Assembly (NCBI GenBank): GCA_910587105.1
Contig: CAJUMB010000050.1
Coordinates: 1-26,667, forward strand
From: an uncultured Lachnospiraceae bacterium
GTDB lineage: Bacteria; Bacillota; Clostridia; Lachnospirales; Lachnospiraceae
Reading direction: 5' to 3'
Length of the DNA: 26,667 nucleotides
Shown: in pieces, positions 15,367-24,217 of the stretch
Numbering within the stretch: the first letter of the stretch is position 1
Layout of the letters: each line of letters begins with the position of its first letter
Position numbers and translations under genes: made by a program
The notes under the pieces: generated by a model
Told to the model about the DNA's origin: nothing
Seen by the model: only the letters and a program-made list of their open reading frames with translations
Databases searched by the model: none

Positions 15367-15942
15367 ATAGCTCAGAAAAAAAGAACCTCTATCACCCAAT
15401 GGTGCCACCACATACTGAAGTCTCACCTGCCGGAAAACGGAATTTATATAGATGCCACCATGGGCAATGGACACGATACCTTATTTCTCTGCCTGCTGGC
15501 AGGAGACAAAGGCCATGTATATGCCTTTGACATTCAGCAGACAGCACTCACCCACACAAGAAAACTCCTGGCGGAAAACAATATAGAGGAAGCCCGGTTC
15601 TCCTTGATTTTAGACAGCCATATCAATATGGAAAATCACCTGGCCCCCCAATCAGCAGACGCCATCCTGTTCAACTGCGGCTATCTTCCCGGCGGAGACC
15701 ACAGCCTGGCCACCAAACCGGAAACCACTATAAAAGCCATCGAAGCCGGGCTGAAACTTCTGAAGCCGGACGGGGTCATGAGCCTTTGTCTTTACAGCGG
15801 AGGTGACACAGGTTTTGAAGAAAAATCTGCTGTCCTCCAATACCTGCACAGCCTGGACAGCAAAAATTACACCGTCATTGTCCAGGAATATTACAACCGG
15901 AAAAATCATCCTCCCACACCGGTTTTTATTTTCCGAACATAG
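15367..15942 (+). CDS. mnmM: MnmM/YtqB family tRNA methyltransferase with apparent AUA start
   Basis: A class I SAM methyltransferase. YtqB of Bacillus subtilis (MnmM) methylates the 5-aminomethyl group of wobble uridine-34 in tRNA. The SAM loop DATMGNGHDT, the catalytic-type NCGYLPGGDH and YSGGDTG are present. The first in-frame ATG (15460) falls inside the SAM loop and would delete about 31 residues that match the family N-terminus. The frame is open back to 15364, and AAGGAG (15351-15356) lies 10 nt before ATA at 15367, followed by AQKKRTSITQW. No ATG, GTG or TTG occurs in frame between. The protein would be 191 residues, close to the family length. Either AUA is used as start or the ATG has mutated. 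The 3' end overlaps the convergent aldo/keto reductase gene by 17 bp. Confidence 0.8.
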   Translation: MAQKKRTSITQWCHHILKSHLPENGIYIDATMGNGHDTLFLCLLAGDKGHVYAFDIQQTALTHTRKLLAENNIEEARFSLILDSHINMENHLAPQSADAILFNCGYLPGGDHSLATKPETTIKAIEAGLKLLKPDGVMSLCLYSGGDTGFEEKSAVLQYLHSLDSKNYTVIVQEYYNRKNHPPTPVFIFRT

Positions 15943-17074
15943 CCTTTGCGGACTTCATGTTCTCCATAACAGGAACCTGAAAAGGACATCTTGTTTCACA
16001 GGCGCCGCACTCCACGCACTCCCCTGCATGGTGGGACAGAACTGCGTAGTGTTCCCGGACAGTCTCCGGCACTGTCCCCTGTGCTTTTGCCAGGTTCAAA
16101 AATTTTGTCACAGACGCCACGTCAATCTGTTCTGGACAGGGGGCACAGTGGCTGCAGTACATGCAATGCCCTTTCCAGCTGATCTTCGGAAAAGAAGCAA
16201 ATGCCAGAGCATAATCTTTTTCCTCGTCTGAAGCAGATTCGTAATGGATACACGTCTGCAGCTGTTCCGATGAATGGGCACCGGCCAGAACCGACGACAC
16301 TGCAGGGCGGGTGAGCGCGTAATGCAGACATTGATTAACCGTCAGCCCTTTCCCCGCAGGGGATAATTTCTCATCCAGCAGGTCACCGCCGCCGAAGGCT
16401 TTCATCACTGTGATTCCAACCCCCAGACGCTGGCAGGTTTCATACAGTTCCTGACGCTCCGGGTCCATATTTACCAGAGGCTTTTCATAATTTGCCTCCC
16501 GCCACAGTTCTTCCACATCTTCATTTGCCGGCTGCAGGTCATAACAGGGATTCACACTGAACATCAAGACTTCAACCGCACCGCTCTTTACCGCCTCCAT
16601 GGCAGCCTGGGGATTGTGGCTGCTCAGTCCGATATGACGGATCAATCCAGCCTCTTTTAATTCTTTTGCATACTGGAGAACAGGACCGTCTGCAATCTGC
16701 CTCCAGTCCTTCAGCGAATCCACATAATGGATCATTCCCACATCCACGTAGTCCGTCTGCAGCTGTGACAAAATATCCTGGAATCCCGCTTTCACATCCT
16801 CAATGTTACGGGTCCGCTCATACTGCCCGTTTTTCCACACAGAACAGATATGGGCCTGAATGATAAACTTCTCACGCCTTCCGGCCAGGGCTTTGCCCAC
16901 ACTCGCCCGAACTTCAGGGTCCGGGGTATACAGGTCAAAATAGTTGATCCCATTTTGCTGCGCCATGTCAAAGAAAATCTGCGCATTCCGGCACTTATCC
17001 CCGGCAAATCCCTCACAGCCCATACCAATTTCGCTTACTTTCAAACCGGTTTTACCCAAATCCCGATAATTCAT
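15926..17074 (-). CDS. Aldo/keto reductase with C-terminal 2x[4Fe-4S] ferredoxin domain
   Basis: Residues 1-295 form an aldo/keto reductase barrel (LGKTGLKVSEIGMG; D47 and Y49 in FDLY; H116 in MIHYVDS; GLSSHN at 149-154). The C-terminus adds two ferredoxin-type cluster motifs: C304, C307, C310, C313 and C353, C356, C359, C363. The lysine of the classical catalytic tetrad is not visible where expected (FIIQAH), so the chemistry may differ from standard NADPH carbonyl reduction; electron transfer through the clusters is an inference. The natural substrate is unknown. The length of 382 fits this clostridial subfamily. AGGAAG lies just upstream of the ATG. The histidine kinase gene ends 26 nt upstream, so the two are probably one transcript. 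Confidence 0.9.
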   Translation of the reverse strand: MNYRDLGKTGLKVSEIGMGCEGFAGDKCRNAQIFFDMAQQNGINYFDLYTPDPEVRASVGKALAGRREKFIIQAHICSVWKNGQYERTRNIEDVKAGFQDILSQLQTDYVDVGMIHYVDSLKDWRQIADGPVLQYAKELKEAGLIRHIGLSSHNPQAAMEAVKSGAVEVLMFSVNPCYDLQPANEDVEELWREANYEKPLVNMDPERQELYETCQRLGVGITVMKAFGGGDLLDEKLSPAGKGLTVNQCLHYALTRPAVSSVLAGAHSSEQLQTCIHYESASDEEKDYALAFASFPKISWKGHCMYCSHCAPCPEQIDVASVTKFLNLAKAQGTVPETVREHYAVLSHHAGECVECGACETRCPFQVPVMENMKSAKAMFGK

Positions 17075-17100
17075 AACTTCCTGCCCCCTTTATGATTTCA

Positions 17101-18765
17101 CTAATTATTATCGGAAAAACAATGCTTTCCCGTAATTTCCTCTATGGTTTCCAACAGCACTGGGAGATTCATAGGCTTGCTGAGATGAACATTAATCCCG
17201 TTTTCTTTGGACTTTTGTATATCGCTGGCCAGGGCATTGGCTGACAGCGCGATGATGGGGATGTGTGAAAGAACCGGGTCCGGAAGTCTCCGGATAGCTG
17301 CAGACGTCTGCCAGCCGTCCATCACCGGCATCTGAATGTCCATGATAATCAAATCGTAATCTCCAGGCGCCGCACGCTCTATCTTCTCCAGTGCGATCTT
17401 GCCGTTTTCTGCCGGGTCGATGATAAATCCCATATTCTCCAGCAGTTCTATCTCTATCTCCAGATTAATCTCATTGTCTTCCACCAGCAGAATTCTCTGA
17501 CTCAGCTGCCGGGAGGCTGCTATATCACGTTCTTTGTCCGCCTGACAGTACACCGGCTGTACCCGGAAGCACAGGGACGCAGTGAAAGTACTTCCTTCTC
17601 CCACCCGGCTCTTTACATCAATGGTTCCTCCCATTTTATCCACAATATCTTTGGCAATGGTCAGACCCAATCCGATGCTGTGGATACCGCTGAGGGTAGA
17701 ATTCTTCTCTCTGCTGAATGGATCAAAAATACGCTCCAGAAAATCCTCACTGATGCCAATCCCCGTATCCTCCACCACAAGGTTATAGACACTGTAGTGG
17801 TTCGGCAGCTCGTCCTCCTCTTTAAATGAAAGCATCACCCGGCCGCCGGGCTCTGTATAAGTAACTGCATTATTCACCAGATTCAACACCAGCTGTTTCA
17901 AATTCTCCTGATTTGCATACACACCACTGTGTCTGAGACCACTGCAGTCCATGGTAAATGCAAGATTTTTTTCCTGGGCCTGGGGCAGAAGAAAATTATA
18001 AACCTCTCCCACAATTTCCTCCAGGTCGCACTCTACCTCCGCCGGACCTGCTGCACTGGACAAAGCAGAGATTTCCAGTACCTCTGTGATCATGTCCAAC
18101 AGCTGTCTGCTGGCAGTTTCCACCTGCTCCAGATAACTCTGCACCGCATTCAAATCGTGAAGTTTCAATTTTGCCAGTGATGTAAACCCAAAGATTGCAT
18201 TTAATGGTGTGCGCATATCATGAGATATATTAGAAAGAAACGTATTCTTAGCAGCAATGGCCAGATTCGCCTTTTCCAGCGCGTCCTCCAGCATCCTTTT
18301 CTGCTCTGTCTGCTGCCGGATTTCATCATCCACTCTCCTGCACCCAAGCACAACCTGAGAAATGTGGTCCTGGCTCCCCACATTTACAAAATTCAGCTGC
18401 AGATTCTGTATTTCTCCGTTCACAAGTACCCGGTAATGAATATAATATGGCTGGTCTTTCATCAGATTCTCTCTGATAGAATCCGGAAGAACCCCATTTT
18501 TAAATATCTCAAGATCTTCCGGATACACCCATGTATCTGCATACTCAGATATATACCAGGAAAACCTGCATATCTGAAAGCACTGATCAGAAATAACAGA
18601 TGTACGGTCACTGAGACAATAAAATACAATCTGATCACATTCCAGATCAATGGAACAAATGGATTCATAATCTGCGCTGAGTGCCTTAATAACTTTCAAA
18701 CGCAGCTGCTCCCGATCTGCGGGGCCCTGCTCTATACTCTGCCCTTTTCCACAATTCTTCTTCAT
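17101..18765 (-). CDS. Soluble hybrid histidine kinase / response regulator
   Basis: A 554-residue sensor without any hydrophobic membrane segment. Residues about 25-150 look like a PAS-type sensory region (WVYPEDLEIF, YYIHYRVL). A short coil follows, then the HisKA box FLSNISHDMRTPLNA with phosphoacceptor H182. The ATPase domain has N box NLVNNAV (N299), DTGIGI (333-338), FDPF (347-350) and GLGLTIAKDIVDKMGG. A C-terminal receiver domain at about 423-545 has ED (429-430), phosphoacceptor D476 in IIMDIQMP and lysine in SKPMN. There is no HPt or output domain, so the phosphate must pass to a partner not seen here. The frame opens at 18810, but GGAGGAAGGGG precedes only the ATG at 18765. It is the first gene of a pair with the aldo/keto reductase. 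Confidence 0.92.
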   Translation of the reverse strand: MKKNCGKGQSIEQGPADREQLRLKVIKALSADYESICSIDLECDQIVFYCLSDRTSVISDQCFQICRFSWYISEYADTWVYPEDLEIFKNGVLPDSIRENLMKDQPYYIHYRVLVNGEIQNLQLNFVNVGSQDHISQVVLGCRRVDDEIRQQTEQKRMLEDALEKANLAIAAKNTFLSNISHDMRTPLNAIFGFTSLAKLKLHDLNAVQSYLEQVETASRQLLDMITEVLEISALSSAAGPAEVECDLEEIVGEVYNFLLPQAQEKNLAFTMDCSGLRHSGVYANQENLKQLVLNLVNNAVTYTEPGGRVMLSFKEEDELPNHYSVYNLVVEDTGIGISEDFLERIFDPFSREKNSTLSGIHSIGLGLTIAKDIVDKMGGTIDVKSRVGEGSTFTASLCFRVQPVYCQADKERDIAASRQLSQRILLVEDNEINLEIEIELLENMGFIIDPAENGKIALEKIERAAPGDYDLIIMDIQMPVMDGWQTSAAIRRLPDPVLSHIPIIALSANALASDIQKSKENGINVHLSKPMNLPVLLETIEEITGKHCFSDNN

Positions 18766-18828
18766 AGCAATGCCCCTTCCTCCCTGAACATGTTTGGCCA
18801 GCCATTCCAATCAGGCATATGATTAAAA

Positions 18829-18857
18829 AGTTTAACATAAAAAAGGCCGTTTGTCAT
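18829..18857 (-). promoter_or_regulatory. Probable promoter of the histidine kinase gene
   Basis: On the minus strand ATGACA (complement of 18852-18857) and TAAACT (complement of 18829-18834) are 17 nt apart, and a TG one base before the -10 makes it an extended -10 type. The leader would be about 57 nt. Confidence 0.5.
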
Positions 18858-18914
18858 TATCTGCTTTTTAAATTCAGGCTCAAATTCAGACTTTGCCGCT
18901 ATAAAATTAAAGAA

Positions 18915-18952
18915 GAATCCCCCAGCTGTATTGCCGTACAGTTGAGGGATTC
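18915..18952 (-). terminator. Intrinsic terminator of the pheS-pheT-phosphatase-queA operon
   Basis: Sixteen-base arms (18915-18930 and 18937-18952) pair with one C-A mismatch and one G-U pair around a 6-nt loop. On the minus strand TTCTTCTTTAATTTTAT follows, while the plus side has no T-run. It lies 33 nt past the queA stop and shields the histidine kinase promoter from read-through. Confidence 0.8.
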
Positions 18953-18985
18953 ATTGCTTTCACTCCACAAATATAATATTTTGTA

Positions 18986-20011
18986 TCAAATGATAAACAT
19001 CGCATCTCCAAAAGAAAAAAAACGATATTGTGCTCTCACCGCCTCCTCATAAGCCGCCAGCACTTTCTCCTTGCCGGCAAACGCAGAAACCAGCATCAGC
19101 AGAGTGGATTCCGGCAGGTGAAAATTGGTGACCAGGCCGTCCATTATGCGGAAATCGTATCCTGGGTAAATAAAAATATCTGTCCAGCCGCTACCTGCCC
19201 TAAGCACCCCCTGATCATCTGCCGCAGACTCCAGAGTCCTGCAGCTGGTGGTGCCCACAGCGATAATCCTGCCGCCGGATTCCCGGGTTTTATTAATGAG
19301 CCGCGCCTGGTCTTCTTCAATCTGATAGAATTCTGAATGCATATGGTGTTCATCCACATTTTCCACTTTTACTGGACGGAAGGTTCCCAGCCCTACATGC
19401 AGGGTCACATGGGCAATCTCCACTCCCATCCGGCGAATCTCCTCCAGCATCTGTCCGGTGAAATGAAGCCCCGCCGTGGGAGCGGCAGCTGACCCCTCCC
19501 ATTTGGCATACACCGTCTGATAGCGGTTTTTATCTCTCAGTTTATGGGTAATATATGGTGGCAACGGCATCTCCCCCAGCTGATCCAGGATTTCTTCGAA
19601 TATTCCTTCATAAGTAAACTGAATCAGCCGGTTTCCGTCATCCACCACATCTATAATTTCCCCTGTCAACAGCCCTTCTCCAAAGGACAGCAGACAGCCC
19701 GGCTTCGCCTTTTTCCCCGGCTTCACCAGAGTCTCCCACACATCATGTTCTCTTCGTTTCAGAAGGAGCAGTTCCACAGATGCACCTGTATCCGTCTTTT
19801 TTCCATATAGACGGGCAGGAATTACTTTTGTATCATTGACCACCAGGCAGTCCCCGGCGCGCAGATATTCTTTCAAGTCCACAAACCGCTCATGCTTTAT
19901 ATGGCCGCTTTTCCTGTCCAGCGCCAGCAGCCTGGAGGCGCTTCTGTCCTCCAGCGGGTCCTGGGCAATCAATTCCGGGGGCAGTTCAAAATAAAAGTCA
20001 CTGGTCTTCAT
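18986..20011 (-). CDS. queA: S-adenosylmethionine:tRNA ribosyltransferase-isomerase
   Basis: Transfers and rearranges the ribose of SAM onto preQ1 at position 34 of tRNA to give epoxyqueuosine. The N-terminal family motif DFYFELPPELIAQ is at residues 5-17, and PTAGLHFT and HVTLHVGLGTFRPV are intact. The frame extends to 20050, but the ATG at 20011 begins the family N-terminus and gives 341 residues, the usual length; AAGGA lies 11 nt upstream. Its start overlaps the end of the phosphatase gene by 14 nt, suggesting coupled translation. tgt, a frequent neighbour, is not in the window. Confidence 0.96.
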   Translation of the reverse strand: MKTSDFYFELPPELIAQDPLEDRSASRLLALDRKSGHIKHERFVDLKEYLRAGDCLVVNDTKVIPARLYGKKTDTGASVELLLLKRREHDVWETLVKPGKKAKPGCLLSFGEGLLTGEIIDVVDDGNRLIQFTYEGIFEEILDQLGEMPLPPYITHKLRDKNRYQTVYAKWEGSAAAPTAGLHFTGQMLEEIRRMGVEIAHVTLHVGLGTFRPVKVENVDEHHMHSEFYQIEEDQARLINKTRESGGRIIAVGTTSCRTLESAADDQGVLRAGSGWTDIFIYPGYDFRIMDGLVTNFHLPESTLLMLVSAFAGKEKVLAAYEEAVRAQYRFFSFGDAMFII

Positions 20012-20606
20012 AATAGATCTTATCCTTTTCCAGAAGAATGGATTTCCCATCCTTGACTTCTACAATATTCACACCGCAGTTGGGGCATACACCCCCCTGC
20101 CAGAAATCGGCTGTATCTTCATAAAGGGGCTGCAAAAGCGCACGCAGGGCACAGCCATGGGTTGCAATCAGCACCGTTTTCTCCTGTAGATCTTCGCGTC
20201 GAATCAAATCTTCGTAAAATCTATGGGTCCGCTCACAGATATCATAAATGGATTCCCCGTTTCTGGCCGGCACATAATGATACGCATCTGCAAAAAAACT
20301 AAAAAAGGGATGAGACGGGTCCACCTGCAGAAGCTGTTCTCCTTCCAGATCTCCGAAGGAAATCTCCTGAATACGCTCGTCTGTCTCGATGGGAATCTCT
20401 CTGTGCCCCAGGACCAGCTGGGCCGTTTTATAGGCCCGCTGCAAAGGACTGGAAACCGCCGCATCAAAAGGTACATCTGCCAGTTTTTCTCCTGTAAGTT
20501 TTGCCAGCCGGATTCCGTTTTCATTTAATGGAATATCCGTGGCACCCTGTATTTTCCGCATCACATTCCAGGAGGTCTCTCCATGTCTGATTATATATAA
20601 CAGCAT
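19998..20606 (-). CDS. Histidine phosphatase (phosphoglycerate mutase-like) family protein
   Basis: A 202-residue branch-1 histidine phosphatase. The catalytic RHGET is at residues 7-11 (H8), followed by QGATDIPLNENG, an SSPLQRAYKTA arginine motif and the second histidine in LIATHGCALR. The fold covers cofactor-dependent mutases, RNase H-linked alpha-ribazole phosphatases and many unassigned sugar-phosphate phosphatases; the short length favours a phosphatase, substrate unknown. A TTG at 20618 overlaps the pheT stop, but GAGGA lies 5 nt before the ATG at 20606, which is preferred. It lies between pheT and queA, so it shares Phe T-box control by position. Confidence 0.9.
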   Translation of the reverse strand: MLLYIIRHGETSWNVMRKIQGATDIPLNENGIRLAKLTGEKLADVPFDAAVSSPLQRAYKTAQLVLGHREIPIETDERIQEISFGDLEGEQLLQVDPSHPFFSFFADAYHYVPARNGESIYDICERTHRFYEDLIRREDLQEKTVLIATHGCALRALLQPLYEDTADFWQGGVCPNCGVNIVEVKDGKSILLEKDKIYYEDQ

Positions 20607-20614
20607 CACATTCC

Positions 20615-23032
20615 TCAACTTCTAAGCTTAATCCCCAGACTCTCCAGCCCATGAAGGATCTTTTTCATGACAGCCGCCACGTCCTTTTCCTCCAGTGTCC
20701 TGTCCCCGGCGCGCAGAGTCACAGAATACGCCATGGACTTATATCCTTCCTGAATCTGTTCCCCTTCATAAAGGTCAAACAGCTTATAATCCTCCAGCAC
20801 TTTTCCGCCCCGCTGTTCAATCACAGACTCTATCTGGCCTGCCAGCACTTCTCTTGGAACCACCATGCTGATATCCCGGCTCACCGCGGGATATTTTGCC
20901 ACTCCCTCATATTTGTAATCATAGTTGGCAAATTCCAGAACCGCAGGAATGTCAATCACCGCCAGATACGCCCGCTCACCGATTTCGTATGCATCCGCTG
21001 CAGCAGGGTGCACCTCTCCCAGCACAGCCACCTGCTTTTTCTCATAATATACAACTGCCTGGCGTCCCGGATGAAGATATGGCTGCTTCACAGACGGGTC
21101 ATATACCGGTTTCCCCCGCATTCCCACTTTTGCAAAGAACTCCTCTACCACACCTTTCATGGTATAGAAATCCCCTTTTCCATACATACCCAGGGTGAAC
21201 TGCATCCGTTCTTCCGGAAGTTCTTTCAACGGCAGTTCTTTGGGAAGATAAATATTCCCCAGCTCATAAAGTCCCACTCCTTTATTCCGCCTGTTGTAAT
21301 TGGTTCCCAGGGAGGTGAGCATACCATTTATCGGCAGTGTCCGCATAATACTGAAATCTTCTCCCAGAGGATTCTGAATCCGGATAGCATTTCTGCTGGG
21401 GCTGTCCTGGGGAAGAAGCAGTTTGTCAAATACTTTGGGACTCTCAAAAGAGTAGCACATTCCCTGGGAAAATCCGCAGTACTCTGCCACATCCCTGGCA
21501 GCCTGCTCTATCCGCTGTTTGAAGGAAAGACGCCCTGTAGTGGCCTCCCCAGTGGGAAGGGTGGTGGGAATCTTGTCATATCCATAGAATCTTGCTGTCT
21601 CCTCTGCCAGATCCGCCATGCACAAAATATCCTGACGGAAGGTTGGTGCTTCTATTTCTCCTGTCTTCTCGTCATAAACCAGCTCCACTTTTCTGAAATA
21701 CTCCAGCATTTCTTCCCGGGAAATATCTGTCCCCAGCAGGGCATTGATTTTCTCCGGCTCAAACTTCACCCGGACAGGCTCCCTCTTCTTTGGATATACA
21801 TCCACTATACCGCCCACTACTTCTCCTGCTCCCAGTTCCTCCATCAGCTGGCAGGCACGGTCAATGGCTGCCTGTGCATTGTTGGGGTCCAGCCCTTTTT
21901 CGAACTTTCCGGAAGCGTCTGTGCGCAGGCCCACACGCTTGGATGATTTCCGGATATTAGCCCCGTCAAAGCAGGCCGCTTCGAAGAGCACTGTCTTCAC
22001 CTGATTGGTAATCATGGAATTTTCTCCTCCCATGATACCGGCAATGCCCACAGGTTTTCTGCCGTCACAAATCATCAGCACATCTGAATCCATGGTGCGG
22101 GTCTGGCCGTCCAGCGTGACAAATTCTTCCCCGTCGGAAGCCCGGCGCACCACAATATGCCGGTCCTCTATTGCTTCCAGGTCATAGGCGTGCATGGGCT
22201 GTCCGTATTCCTCCATCACATAATTGGTAATATCCACCAGGTTATTGATGGGGCGGATGCCGTTGGAGGCCAGACATCTCTGCATCCATTTGGGAGACGG
22301 ACCGATTTTTACATTTTTCACCACCCGGGCACAGTACCGGGGGCAAAGTTCCTGGTCTTGTACCGTCACCTGGATATAATCTTCTGCCTTCTCCTGATTC
22401 CCTGTCTCTTTTACCTGGGGAGGAATAAATTCTTTCCCGAATGTGGCCGCCGCTTCTCTGGCGATACCGATGACACTGTTACAGTCCACCCGGTTGGAAG
22501 TCACCTCATATTCCACAATCACATCATCCAGTCCCAGCGCTTTCACGGCACTTTCTCCCACCACCGCGTCATCCTGGAAAATATAGATGCCCAGCTCCGG
22601 CGCCTCGGGATACAACTCGCGGCTGCTTCCCAGCTCCTCGATGGAACACATCATACCATTGGATTCGATTCCCCTCAGTTTTCCTTTTTTGATGGCAATG
22701 CCGCCAGGTGTCATCTTCCCGTCATGGCCTCCTGCCACCCGTCCACCGTCCAGAACAATGGGCACCTTATCCCCTTCTTTCACGTTGGGGGCACCAGTGA
22801 CAATCTGAATGGTCTCATTTCCCACATCCACCTGGCAGATGATAAGTTTGTCTGCATCCGGATGTCTCTCAATCTTCTGAATCTGTCCAACCACAATCTT
22901 GTCCAGATCTGCGTCCAGCCGCTTAAATCCCTCAACTTTTGTGCCGGACATGGTCATCCCATCGGCATATTCCTGTGCCGTCACATCCAGATCTGGCACA
23001 TACATTTTTATCCAAGATAGTGAAGTATTCAT
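20615..23032 (-). CDS. pheT: Phenylalanyl-tRNA synthetase beta subunit
   Basis: Pairs with PheS in the alpha2-beta2 enzyme that charges tRNA-Phe. The 805-residue protein has the expected order: EMAP-like tRNA-binding domain at about 40-150 (VVGQIQKIERHPDADKL), the B3/B4 editing region at about 210-360, a B5 domain at about 405-475, a catalytic-core-like domain, and a C-terminal FDX-ACB anticodon-binding domain from about 710 (YPAVSRDISMVVP). Full length with no gap seen. AGGAGG precedes the ATG, which lies 14 nt after the pheS stop. Confidence 0.98.
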   Translation of the reverse strand: MNTSLSWIKMYVPDLDVTAQEYADGMTMSGTKVEGFKRLDADLDKIVVGQIQKIERHPDADKLIICQVDVGNETIQIVTGAPNVKEGDKVPIVLDGGRVAGGHDGKMTPGGIAIKKGKLRGIESNGMMCSIEELGSSRELYPEAPELGIYIFQDDAVVGESAVKALGLDDVIVEYEVTSNRVDCNSVIGIAREAAATFGKEFIPPQVKETGNQEKAEDYIQVTVQDQELCPRYCARVVKNVKIGPSPKWMQRCLASNGIRPINNLVDITNYVMEEYGQPMHAYDLEAIEDRHIVVRRASDGEEFVTLDGQTRTMDSDVLMICDGRKPVGIAGIMGGENSMITNQVKTVLFEAACFDGANIRKSSKRVGLRTDASGKFEKGLDPNNAQAAIDRACQLMEELGAGEVVGGIVDVYPKKREPVRVKFEPEKINALLGTDISREEMLEYFRKVELVYDEKTGEIEAPTFRQDILCMADLAEETARFYGYDKIPTTLPTGEATTGRLSFKQRIEQAARDVAEYCGFSQGMCYSFESPKVFDKLLLPQDSPSRNAIRIQNPLGEDFSIMRTLPINGMLTSLGTNYNRRNKGVGLYELGNIYLPKELPLKELPEERMQFTLGMYGKGDFYTMKGVVEEFFAKVGMRGKPVYDPSVKQPYLHPGRQAVVYYEKKQVAVLGEVHPAAADAYEIGERAYLAVIDIPAVLEFANYDYKYEGVAKYPAVSRDISMVVPREVLAGQIESVIEQRGGKVLEDYKLFDLYEGEQIQEGYKSMAYSVTLRAGDRTLEEKDVAAVMKKILHGLESLGIKLRS

Positions 23033-23046
23033 GATCTTTCGTCCTC

Positions 23047-24072
23047 CTAAAACTGATTTAAGAATCTGATGTCATTTTCATACAGCAGACGCATATCATC
23101 GATCTCATATTTCAGCAGTGCAATCCTCTCCAGGCCCACGCCAAAAGCGAATCCGGTGTACTCTTTGGGGTCAATGCCGCACATTTCCAGCACATGAGGG
23201 TGCACCATGCCGCATCCCAAAATCTCAATCCAGCCGCTTCCTTTGCAGAATCTGCAGCCGCTTCCTTTGCACTTAAAACAGGATACATCCACTTCTGCAC
23301 TGGGCTCTGTAAAGGGAAAATGATGGGGACGGAATTTTGTCCGGGTATCCGGTCCGAACAATTCTTTGGCAAACTCCTCCAGCGTTCCTTTTAAATCAGC
23401 AAATGTAATATTTTTATCCACCACCAGTCCTTCAATCTGATGGAAAGAAGGGGAATGGGTGGCATCTACTTCATCCGAGCGGAATACCCGTCCCGGCGCG
23501 ATCATACGGATGGGCAGTTTTCCTTCCTCCATCACCCGCGCCTGTACCGGGGAGGTCTGAGTGCGGAGCACAATCTCCTTATTAATGTAAAAGGTATCCT
23601 GTTCGTCTTTTGCAGGATGGTCCTGCGGAATGTTCAGTTTCGTAAAGTTATATTCATCATATTCCACCTCTGGGCCTTCCACCACTTCATACCCCATGCC
23701 GATGAAAATCCGTTCCACTTCTTCCAAAGCGATGGTATTGGGATGCCTGTGCCCAGTCTCCGGTTTTTTGGCCGGAAGAGTCACATCAATTACTTCCTGT
23801 GCCATCCGTCTCTCACGGACCGCCTGCTCCATCCGCTTTTTGGTGTCCTCCAGGAATTCCTCAATATGTGCCCGGGTGTCATTGACCAGCTGTCCCACTG
23901 CGGGACGGTCCTGGGGGGCCACATCCTTCATACCCTTTAACACCGCTGTCAGCTGGCCTTTCTTGCCCAGATAAGCCACTCTGACTTCATTCAACTGTTC
24001 CAATCCGTCAGAATTCTGGATTCTTTTTACCGCCTCCTGTCGGATTTCCTGTAGCTTTTCTTTCATATCCAT
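23047..24072 (-). CDS. pheS: Phenylalanyl-tRNA synthetase alpha subunit
   Basis: Catalytic subunit of the class II synthetase. The N-terminal coiled coil (about 1-85) is followed by the core with motif 2 FRSDEVDATHSPSFHQIEG and motif 3 GFAFGVGLERIALL. A cysteine pair insert, CFKCKGSGCRFC, follows FPFTEPSAEVDV; similar cysteine-rich inserts occur in other Firmicutes PheS. The open frame runs upstream into the T-box leader to 24354, but GAGGAG lies 8 nt before the ATG at 24072, giving 341 residues, the family length. Expression is set by the T-box at 24218-24612. Confidence 0.97.
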   Translation of the reverse strand: MDMKEKLQEIRQEAVKRIQNSDGLEQLNEVRVAYLGKKGQLTAVLKGMKDVAPQDRPAVGQLVNDTRAHIEEFLEDTKKRMEQAVRERRMAQEVIDVTLPAKKPETGHRHPNTIALEEVERIFIGMGYEVVEGPEVEYDEYNFTKLNIPQDHPAKDEQDTFYINKEIVLRTQTSPVQARVMEEGKLPIRMIAPGRVFRSDEVDATHSPSFHQIEGLVVDKNITFADLKGTLEEFAKELFGPDTRTKFRPHHFPFTEPSAEVDVSCFKCKGSGCRFCKGSGWIEILGCGMVHPHVLEMCGIDPKEYTGFAFGVGLERIALLKYEIDDMRLLYENDIRFLNQF

Positions 24073-24133
24073 ATTCGTTTCTCCTCGTTCTAACATAATG
24101 CCAACCGTGCGCCACAATTTGTACCACAAGAAA

Positions 24134-24191
24134 GAATCCGGCTTTGCCGGATTCTCCGCCCCAGCGCGGTCCCCAAAAAAGGGGTTACCGC
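24134..24191 (-). other. Two extra hairpins between the T-box terminator and pheS
   Basis: On the minus strand the RNA first forms GCGGT-AA-CCCC / GGGGACCGC around a U6 loop (24166-24191), then a perfect 9-bp hairpin GAATCCGGC / GCCGGATTC with AAA loop (24134-24154) followed by TTTCTT. The second resembles a weak terminator. The 3' arm of the first contains GGGACCGCG, a match to the T-box core GGNACCGCG. Confidence 0.5.
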
Positions 24192-24217
24192 ATAGGGGAC
24201 GATGTTTCCTGTACGAT

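Noticed and set aside
17101..18765. Membrane sensor kinase
   Set aside because: No hydrophobic stretch long enough for a membrane helix was seen in the 554 residues.
20651..21946. 431-codon plus-strand frame opposite pheT
   Set aside because: It lies wholly antisense to conserved pheT, shows no recognisable domain and has no promoter or binding site.
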